Positions 55,832 to 64,000 of a stretch of DNA of 64,000 bases are shown here, one piece after another (position 1 is the stretch's first letter; the number at the start of each line of letters is the position of its first letter). The notes beneath the pieces are model-generated. The model was not told the origin of the DNA and did not search any database. It worked only from the letters and a program-made list of their open reading frames with translations. A program made the translations under genes and the position numbers. Origin of the DNA: Cryptomeria japonica. Its lineage: Eukaryota > Streptophyta > Pinopsida > Cupressales > Cupressaceae. The DNA lies in contig NC_081406.1 in the NCBI RefSeq assembly GCF_030272615.1, positions 261,629,386 through 261,693,385 of the forward strand, read 5' to 3'.

Positions 55832-58431
55832 TCAATAAACAGGGTCCGAAACATGCACGGCATCAAAACTCCAGAGCTGCAGAGAATTGTCATTGTCCTC
55901 ACCCATCACCATGCCCTGCAACGACTGATCCATGTTCATGTTCATGCTTCCTTCAAAATACGGCTGCAACTGAAATAACCAGTTGTAGGGCTCCATAGAC
56001 GGAAGATCCTCCACCAGCGCCAGCTCTGACTTTATCTCGCCATTTTGGGGAGTTTTCTCTTCAACTGGAGGATGCTGTATGTCCTCAGAAACACCAGTTA
56101 CCGAAAAATCAGACTCACCAGTGCCAGAGAATTTCTGCTGTGCTGACTCAATATCAGGGGATGTGGCATTAGGGATCCATGGCATGTGAGAACCATCAAA
56201 GGATACACTGCTGGTGTCTGAATCAAAATACATCACTCCTTCATAGTTACTGTTCATGGAACTTTTAAGGACGGCAGGCTTGTTTTCAAAAGAACCCGTG
56301 AGATTCTTAACACCAGATGACTTCATTGGCTGGCTGTCGGCAAAGCTTTGACAATAACCACCCGGCTCAGGATGCGTAACACTCTCGTCTACATACCCTA
56401 GATTTTCGCTATTATGGTTTACAGAACCTTGATTGATATCAAAATGTATACTCTTTGAGGCATTTTTGAAATTTGATTTTCCAATACCGTGGAAAAAATC
56501 TGTCTTGAGAGCACACGACTTTGTTTTTTTGCGAGGAACCTTGTCTTTGTCTCTCCCCTGGGGTCTTTTGTTGCTTTGGGCCGAGTCCTCGTCAAAATTA
56601 ACCTTAGCTTTCTTACCTCTGATCTTCCTGGCGGCTGAATCATAAGCCCTAGCAGCCTCCTCCGCGGTGTTAAAAGTGCCTAGCCAAACCCTCACCCCCT
56701 TCTTCGGGTCCCTTATCTCTGCAGCCCATTTCCCCCATGGACGCTGTCGGATACCTCTGTACAAATTCTTTCTCTTGCGCCCTGCGGTCTTCGCTGCAGC
56801 CCCTTTGAATTCCAGCGGTTTCAATGAAGAAATCGCAGGACTATTTCCTCCTGAAAAAATGTAAAAAAATTACTAGGAATGCGATGAGAATAATTCACCT
56901 CTCAAGGAATATCTTAACAAACAATTATGTATTGTAAAAACACAATACTTTTTAAGGGATATCTCTCTAATTATTTAGCAGATTGAGAGTCCAGGGTTAA
57001 GAAATATTAATTGCATTTCGTTCGATTGTTATAAGCAAGGCTAGAACTGTAAAACATCTAAATGCTTGTGTCTCATAACATATAACCGTAATAACATATA
57101 AGCGTAAATGACTGATAATTATTAGCAATTCCGCAAATATTCATTCTAAAATTTATAGTCGTAGTTTTGTCTGACTGTCATATACAAGGTTATTACTACA
57201 CAATGCGCGTTTCGCTGAGTCAAAGTATCATATTGCTGCGAGCTTCTGTTATTTAAAAATTTCAAGCTTGGGTTTTCCATCTGTTTCAAAATCCGAGCTT
57301 CTACAGAAAATGGCTAGGACTTAAATTGAGATAACATTTCACGCTGTACTTGATCATCTTGATAGTCGGTGACGAAAAATGGCTCCAACTGTCACAGTAT
57401 TTTTATGAGTTATCGTACTCCTTTTTCCTAGTTTTTTCTGAAGCTCCTGGGTATTTATGCAATCCTAATCATTTTTCTGGTTTTCCTGAATCTCTAGGAT
57501 ATTTAAACAATCTTACTCCTTTTTCTAGTTTTTTCTGAAACTCCTAGATATTTAAGCATGGTGAGGAGCGTACGACCGTATCACCACAAGATGAAACTCA
57601 GCATAATCGCACGAACGACACCACGCTCTGGTATGGATTTGGTAAAGCGGTTGAATGGAAGGCACTACTATACTTATCTTCCTAACGTAAAATTCTTCCA
57701 AAACCTCGAGAACACAAAAATCCAGTAAATTGTAGAGAAGCGGTTATAATTTTTGTGCAATATTTTGAGCAGCTGCAATTGACGTAGAAGTTTCAGTACT
57801 CTAAACAACAAAATTAATCCGAACTTCGTTTTCAAGGCAGTTTATGTATGCTGATTTTTATTTTTATTTTTTCCTGAAAGCTCCGAAAATTTAAAATGCG
57901 CTCATAAAAGAAAACCAGTCCCGTGGACAAATATATTCCTAAGGGAGCATAGAAGAGTAAAAAGCTCAAAAAAAATCGTAGATCTCCTATATGTAACCAC
58001 TGCCTCAAAAACAGTGACCGCGCCACAGAAGGCAACAATTTACCGTTCGAAAATTCAGTATAATTCCTCTGTAACTGCAAATATCCCTTATATAATGATC
58101 ATCCATTTAAATGTCATAGGAATACACTGAAAATATCTTTTTTTTAAAAGCGAATCTCAAACAATAAAAGAAGCAATATGTTACCTGAAGCAATCTGCGG
58201 CTCCTTGGCCAGCGGCTTAGACTGAAACCAGGGCTCATCATCGAACCCCATGGAATCATCATCGGAGAAGCTGTCGAAACTCTCAGAAGCTCTACTATCG
58301 TAACTCTCCACGGGCTTATTAACGCCATTAATGAAGTCCGAGAACTTATCAAAGTCAGGCCAGAGTTCTTTCACAGAGCCCCGAGATCGGCTCGTAGGTA
58401 TATAATCCGATATAATTGCACCACCACACAT
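55832..58431 (-). CDS. Group VII ERF transcription factor (AP2/ERF), two exons
   Basis: A nuclear DNA-binding protein of 421 residues. Exon 1 is 58185-58431, exon 2 is 55832-56850, with a GT-AG intron 56851-58184 in codon phase 1. It starts [12 protein letters not shown], the group VII signature. In this family Met removal exposes Cys2, whose oxidation marks the protein for N-degron degradation, so it accumulates in low oxygen. The AP2/ERF domain is at about residues 112-169 ([36 protein letters not shown]), with the ERF-type Ala and Asp in WAAEIRD. Basic stretches ([15 protein letters not shown]) probably serve nuclear import. The C-terminus has the LQLWSFD-type motif of the group. The intron before the AP2 domain is usual for it. 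The gene looks intact and is the only clear host gene here. I cannot name the ortholog beyond RAP2.12/RAP2.2-like. Confidence 0.93.
56851..58184 (-). other. Intron of the ERF gene
   Basis: 1334 bp, GT donor after TTCAG and CAG acceptor preceded by a T-rich tract. It contains a three-unit 49-bp repeat (57416-57562). Joining the exons keeps the frame and restores the family's expected order of N-degron, linker and AP2 domain. Confidence 0.88.
57416..57562. repeat. Three-unit ~49-bp tandem repeat in the ERF intron
   Basis: Units start at 57416, 57466 and 57514. They share TTTTTC..GTTTT, TCTGAA.CTCCT and ATTTA.GCAAT-like strings. They are diverged copies. Confidence 0.75.
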
Positions 58432-58582
58432 TTTTCCCTTTCCTTCGTACCAAATGCAGCACTCGATAACTCAAAGCAAGCAAAGAGGTAGGTAGGGTTA
58501 ATACCTTCACAAACTCGGAAGCTGGAAAAATATTTGAAGAGAGACAGAACCAGCCGCGTTTTTGTAGACGACACTGGAAAAT

Positions 58583-58592
58583 TATATATTTT
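58583..58592 (-). promoter_or_regulatory. Putative TATA box of the ERF gene
   Basis: AATATATAAT on the minus strand, about 155 bp before the start codon. It predicts a start near 58555 and a 5' leader of about 120 nt. A leader intron is possible but not shown. Confidence 0.45.
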
Positions 58593-60317
58593 AATTTCCC
58601 GTTCGCCGGCAATTTGCGACTCGATGCCCGGCAGGGTTTCCGGAAGAAATCCCCTTCTCCCGGCAAGGGTTTGTAGTACAGGTTCCATTAACGTGATTAG
58701 ACAATGCAATGCATCTAGTATAAGGAAAAGGCAGCGTCGTTTTCGACGCACAGGATTTGACCTGAGGCGCAGCCGTCCAAATACGGTCCCAGCGCTTCCA
58801 TTAAAACGTGTAGGCCTTCCATTGCGTCATCAGATTCATGCATCCGTTTCACTGTCACCTTCGACTTTTGCGCGTCACGAAGTTATTCGGGCACGATTTT
58901 AAAAATGAAGATGGCTATAGGTAGGGTTTTTAGGTTTTTCTCTCGCAGAAAGGTAAGCAGCTTCGAGGCTTCCAGAAAATATTATGTAAATGGCTAAGAG
59001 ACAAACTTCGGGTCTGCGAATTCCCATACTTCATTTTCCTCGCCACCTACCTGCCTATGCACTTTTGTACGTTAACTCTTCCAATGGAAAATAATTATTT
59101 GATGATTTATAAAGATTAAAGTGAAACTTATGTATAGGGTTGATTTCCACAAAATTTCAAACTTTTGCAAATTAATATTTTTTTTTCTTAGATCACTTAT
59201 GATTTTTCTGAATGTGGATCTAAAACCTATGGTTATGGTTATGGTTATGATTTGGTAAAATGTGTATCATTAGAATTACTACATTTTGATTTTGTTATGT
59301 GAATTAAACATTTTTGAAGAATCTATTGGCAAAGGATAATCTCCACATAAAATGGCACTTCAAAAAGCTTCTCAAATCAATAAAATAAGCATTTCATCGA
59401 GTTTTTTGTTGTTTAATCTTTGGTGTTTAGTGGATTTTAAAAACTGAATTAAATGGAATTTTATGTGGAGTTTATCCGCTTCTCAATCTATTAGATTACA
59501 AAGATCAAGTTCTTGGTCCTCCTATTAGAAAGATTTTACAACTTTTAGTGAAAAAATTTAAATTCGTAAGCAAGCATGTAGGGGTCAAAGATGATGCAAT
59601 ATGATGTAGATTTGTTGTATTGGATTCTTTTTATTCTCTAAAATATCAATCTATATGTGCTCAATAAGATTTTTTGAGGTTAATCATCTTCAACATCATG
59701 GTACTTGACAAATTCAAATGAGTGAATAAAGTTACAAATACAACAACAAAGCAACAAAAGTTAGTTCATAATGGTTATTGAAGTGGTCAATAAGAAAAAA
59801 TTTCCAATTTTTAAATTCTAAAAGTTATGGGATCGTCATATTTAAACTATAAAAGCGACCTAAGTTAAGTCTATAGCAACAAACCTAATCTAACGTGATG
59901 ATATCAAAGGGGGCCCAAAATATTAGAGAAAAGGGTATGGATATGTAGTTTTATCATTACATTTTACCCCACTTGGATGTGCATGTGGACTACTAGATAG
60001 ATGCATGTCAAAATAAAACAAGCAATCAATATGTAAATTAAATATTTTTAAATGCTCAAAGGACACTAGATATGTGTAAAGTAATAGATCATTCTTCAAT
60101 TCTTCTCACAATGAGTGTCTCCTCATAAACCTACAAAATAGAATATGCTAGCACTAACACCAAAAGGAGGTGCAATGGTTAGGTCACTAGTAAAATATCC
60201 TCTCAATAATATATTGTAGGGTACAAAATTATAGAATGTAAAAATTGTCTTTATTAGTGATAATTATTAGTTCCTACCACATGCAAGAATACTAATGCAT
60301 TCACCCAAATTTATTAA
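58593..60317. other. Upstream region of the ERF gene and intergenic DNA
   Basis: 58600-58900 is less AT-rich and probably promoter sequence. Beyond it the DNA is AT-rich. The only repeat is about four TATGGT units at 59229-59250. No gene is seen. Confidence 0.45.
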
Positions 60318-60550
60318 ATGTCAATGCATCGACCAATCAGAATCAATAATTAAAATAGCTTGACCAAATTTTCTAATGTTTTTTTTTTTCTAAATTTATT
60401 ATAAAGTATATAAATTGATTTATCTATTATTCTATTGGATAATAGTACTCTACATTCTTATTAGTACGATGATATAAGTATTTTAAATGTCAAAACATCA
60501 ACCAATTAGAAGCAAGAATTAAAATAGGTTAACCAAATTTGCTAATGTTT
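60318..60550 (+). repeat. Diverged direct repeat pair in AT-rich DNA
   Basis: About 65 bp at 60318-60382 (AATGTCAATGCATCGACCAA) recurs at 60485-60550 (AATGTCAAAACATCAACCAA). Both go on to AATTAAAATAG.TT..CCAAATTT. The spacing is 167 bp. It could be the ends of a small decayed element, but I see no termini. Confidence 0.6.
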
Positions 60551-61600
60551 CTATTTTTGTCTTCATTTTCATCAATACTATTCTACAATCATTTCACTAT
60601 TATATAATAGTAACTAGTTTTGTCCTATTTATTTTGATAATGAAATGAGTGATAAAGCCACTTGATTTTTTATAACAATAATTTAAAAAATACATAGAAT
60701 TATAAATATCAAACACATAAAAAGATTAAATGTATAGCTTTAATTGACTCATTTGTATAATGATAATATACTAATTTCTTATATACTATTATATAATATA
60801 TATAATTACTAGATAATAAATAATAAATAATAATGTAATATAATTTATATATATGAATGAAATAATTATAATACATTAACTATATATAAATTAAATATAA
60901 TCGAATAATTAAAACTTATTACGTAGTCATCAATAATAAATAATAGAATAATTACTATGAATAATAATAGATGTTATTAATATTTTTTATTTGAATTAGA
61001 TTAATTATTACATGTATAATTATACATGATACTAACTATCATAATTATTTTATTTTTTATCGGTAAAGTTTATGTAATTTTATTAATATTATCAAAAATT
61101 TCAATAAGATTTGTCACAATTTCAGCTCCTCCTATTTTGAATCCATACAAATTCACAATCTACAACTATCATATCCACAATAATTTCTACATGCAAAACT
61201 TGTCACAGTTTATGCTACTCCTTTAAATCCATACAAACTTATAGTTTACATCTATCCTATTCACCATAATTTCTACATATGTTTCTACAAAAAATTGTGG
61301 TTCCCATCCTACTTCTTACAGTAATATTTCTAAACTTCAACAGAAAACAAAAAAGAAAATTGAAAACTCTAACCATCCTTCCTTCTTCGCATTCTACAGC
61401 ATAGGCATTATGGCGACAAACTTCTTTGTCATTGTTCCACCTTGCCTTGCTTGGTAGCCTCAGAGCTCACAAAGATGAATCTGTTCATTATTTTTGTCTT
61501 TGATCCCACGAGCCTTCCCCTCTTTCTCTTTGTCGCATTCTTCTATCAGCGTCTCTACTCCGAGAGTGTTATCATAATTATTATTATATTTTATTAATTA
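60551..61600. other. Very AT-rich intergenic stretch
   Basis: Mostly AT-rich low-complexity DNA, especially 60640-61080. No gene or defined repeat is recognised. 61380-61560 is more balanced and may be leader sequence of the next entry. Confidence 0.45.
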
Positions 61601-61790
61601 ACAATAACATTTGTACACACGAGTGAATAGATTTCATGATGGGGAAATCTGTTTAAACACAACTTGCAATAATTGCATGATTTTATTTCAGAATTGGCTG
61701 AGTTTTCTTCTCGACTCTGCTTTTTCTCTGGTCCGGCCTTATATCTTTGCTGCCCTGTTTTTCATTTTCTCTTCTAAGCTGGAAGAAACA

Positions 61791-63174
61791 ACCATGGGGG
61801 GTGATAGACTAAGACTAGAACCCGACAAAATGGATGAATTCAAAGCCAGGCCAACGGTTTGGTTTGTTTGCTCAGAAGGTGGCATAGATAAATTCATGGA
61901 GAGAATGAAAGGAAACGATGAGAGACTGTCAAAGCAGTTTGTGGCCTCCTGGGAGGGCAAAAGGGTCACCATGGGTGGTATCTCGTTCGAAGTCAACGAA
62001 GATGTGATTTCTCAGTCGATGGGACTATCCATGGAGGGTAGGAAATGGAAGAAACAAAGCCGCATTTCAGACACCACCAGCCTGAACTAGTTTTTCCGTG
62101 ATAGGGAGAACCCTGTGAAGAGGGTTGGCGGCTTCAACTGGGAAGAGCTTCCGCTGCCTTGGGACGCGGTCTGCTACATCATCATGAAATATTTTACCCT
62201 TGAAGGATGGTATGGGGTCTTCTACTACTATCACGTTCCTTTCCTTAACCATCTTAGGAATAAAGATCTTATCTTCATTCCTTTTTTTCTCTTGCATTCT
62301 ATGGAGTATAATGTGAGAGATATTGTGGAAGATGAGAAGAAAGGAAAGGACTTTACTATTCTCCACCAAGGCCTTATCCTTCGCCTTTACAATTTCCACT
62401 TGGTCCTATGCCCCCCTCACATGAATTATGTCCAGAATGTGCCTGAAAGCCAACCCCTGGCCATAATTGTTGATAAACTTGACATAAGCCCTCCTCGGCT
62501 GCCCGAACTTGGCTCCTGTAGTAAGAAGAATAAAAAGCGCCATTCGAAGGATGCAAAACCCCTCAAGAAAGTGAGAATCTAGGAAATTGACTCTGATGTG
62601 GAGATTATGGATGAAGCTAACACTCCCCACCGCTCTGTGAGATTGACATCCAAACCCCCTGAGAAATCCTTAAGGGATCCCTCCTCATCCCATGAAACTA
62701 GGAATTCCATCCCCTCTGACAATGTGGCCCCGTTTCAGTCCACCTCGACCCCCCACTCTACCAGCTCCACCCATGGTTCTGAGAGTCCAAAAAATTCCAC
62801 GAGCCCGGATCTCGGCCCCAAATCCCGAGCCAACTCTCATGTTTCATAAGATGATGGTGGTGGAGGAAGTGAGCAGCATCAAGGAGGAAGTGGATGGCAA
62901 ACTGGCGAACTTGGAAAAGAAAGTGGAGGGCATGTTTGAAAACCTACAGGAAATTACCAGCAGAACAGAAGCCATTGAGAACAAGTTGCAGGACGTCTCC
63001 AAGTTTTCTCTAAATGTAATGCACAGCTTAGCGACCACTCTTTGTCTCCTGCAGGAAAGCACACTCAAAGGAAAAGGAAAGGAGGATGAGGACTACAAAG
63101 ACCTCTTTAAATTCCTCACGAAGGAATGGGCAAGGAAGCTCCTCACCAAGAGGAGCCATGGCAAAAAGAAATAG
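61791..63174 (+). pseudogene. Broken gene of unknown, probably transposon-related, family
   Basis: A coding-like region on the plus strand. The N-terminal part (from ATG 61794, MGGDRLRLEPDKMDEF) has a W-x-x-KRVTMGGISFEVNEDVI block and MGLSMEGRKW. The middle is hydrophobic and aromatic (WEELPLPWDAVCYIIMKYF). Then come a Lys-rich stretch (KKNKKRHSKDAKPLKK), a Ser/Pro/Thr-rich linker, and a coiled-coil tail (VDGKLANLEKKVEGMF, IENKLQDV) ending in Arg/Lys. The order globular, basic, linker, coiled coil recalls ORF2 of elements A/B, and I have a general memory of such frames in plant LTR-type elements. No enzyme motif. It has about three breaks. No LTR, TSD or terminal inverted repeat is found around it, so its class is open. 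Confidence 0.5.
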
Positions 63175-64000
63175 TTGTGTTTTCTATGGTTTGGGTTTCT
63201 GGTTTTTTGAATGGCCCTAATGGTCTGTCGGCTTATAGTTACGATTTTTTGTTATGCTTGGACTTAACTATCTTTTGCCCTGCATGGCATATTTTAATTA
63301 GGACTTTTATTTACTCAGTTAATATGTGTAGCATGTTTAAATTTTTTGATAGAGGAAAGTTTAGGAGGCTGTGATTTTGTTGCTTCTCTACTGACAGTTG
63401 GCTAGCCATTGTTTTCTTATCTGTACCTGGGACAACCCCCTTGTTTCGGCTGCTTTTAATATCAAAACCATTTGTACAACTATTATAAAAATACATGGAG
63501 CTTTAATTCTAATTTGGCATACTCTATTTATTGCAAAACCTTTAGTATACATATCTAATTTTTGTTGCATGTAGAAATCATTATTCTTACAATGTTGTCT
63601 AACTAAGCAATATGTTATAGATTTTACTAATTGGTAGGAACTAGATGCAACACATCTATTGTTTACTTACTAAGGAAAAACATTTTATGTTTTAATATTT
63701 AAATATAGATGCTTCAAGGTCAAACTTTCTTCAATACTATTTGTCAAAAGATTTACTATATTATTACAAATTTAATTCAAATAATTTCAAATTATTATTT
63801 AACGATGTCGACATTTTACTATTATTACTACAATTTAGAAATTCCAACTTTAATACAAAAGCATATGGCAGGAACCTAATGCATATGCGTCTCTTGTTTA
63901 TAATATAAATGAATTGATTTTAAAATGTAAAACAAAAAATACAGATGAATGCAAATTAATTTGAAACTCTAAGTAGTACAGGTTGTTGTTACAATATTAT
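63175..64000. other. Non-coding tail of the window
   Basis: 63175-63480 may be the 3' part of the broken gene's unit. CCCCCTTGTTTCGGCTGC near 63436 followed by TTTTAATATC resembles plant retroposon 3' ends, but this is weak. The rest is AT-rich with nothing recognised. Confidence 0.4.

Noticed and set aside
58534-58902. 122-codon plus-strand frame upstream of the ERF gene
   Set aside because: It overlaps the ERF leader and promoter on the other strand and has no recognisable domain.
60640-61080. Possible organellar or origin-like AT-rich insert
   Set aside because: No organellar gene or conserved origin element is visible. It looks like ordinary low-complexity intergenic DNA.

Overview
This window is nuclear DNA of a land plant, most likely a seed plant with a large, repeat-rich genome. 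A conifer or other gymnosperm is my best guess, from the depth of LTR-element nesting and the slightly non-angiosperm look of the one host gene, but the sequence does not prove it. There are no bacterial features. I recognise one convincing host gene: a two-exon group VII ERF transcription factor on the minus strand (55832-58431).

The first two thirds (1-41.9 kb) is one set of elements nested six deep, which can be unpicked from target-site duplications (TSDs). F, a decayed Ty3/gypsy element, has one terminal repeat at 1-265 and the other at 4563-4633 plus 41690-41885. E, a solo LTR of about 2.5 kb, lies in that second repeat (TSD GTTAT). D, a Tat-like Ty3/gypsy element with 12% LTR divergence in a by-eye sample, lies in E (TSD AGTAC). 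C, a plus-strand element with a 3-kb LTR and no recognisable pol, lies in D's 5' LTR. B, a non-autonomous minus-strand element, lies in C's open reading frame (TSD GGAAG). A, a younger copy of B's family, lies in B's 3' LTR (TSD TTACC). By-eye LTR divergence falls in the same order: D about 12%, B about 5%, A about 3%.

The A/B family is the most unusual content. It has complete LTR ends, a tRNA-iMet primer site, a clear polypurine tract and two conserved reading frames: a coiled-coil protein with five CCHC zinc knuckles, and a protein of about 1100 codons that I do not recognise. I see no protease, integrase, reverse transcriptase or RNase H. It would have to be moved in trans.

From 41.9 to 49.6 kb are a decayed Ty1/copia fragment, a solo LTR H inside it, and element G inside H. 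G has three LTRs and two internal regions between one pair of TSDs (TCAGG). From 49.6 to 55.8 kb are mostly non-coding DNA, a probable LTR remnant, microsatellites, a diverged local repeat and a miniature LTR element (TRIM-like, 53664-54845) about 1 kb beyond the stop of the ERF gene. Beyond the ERF gene lies AT-rich DNA and, at 61.8-63.2 kb, a broken reading frame of unknown family.

Three LTR families that otherwise differ in sequence (A/B, E and H) end with the same structure: a C-rich loop (TTCASCCCC...) closed by an inverted repeat whose arms differ between families but stay complementary. This suggests a conserved RNA hairpin near the LTR 3' end.
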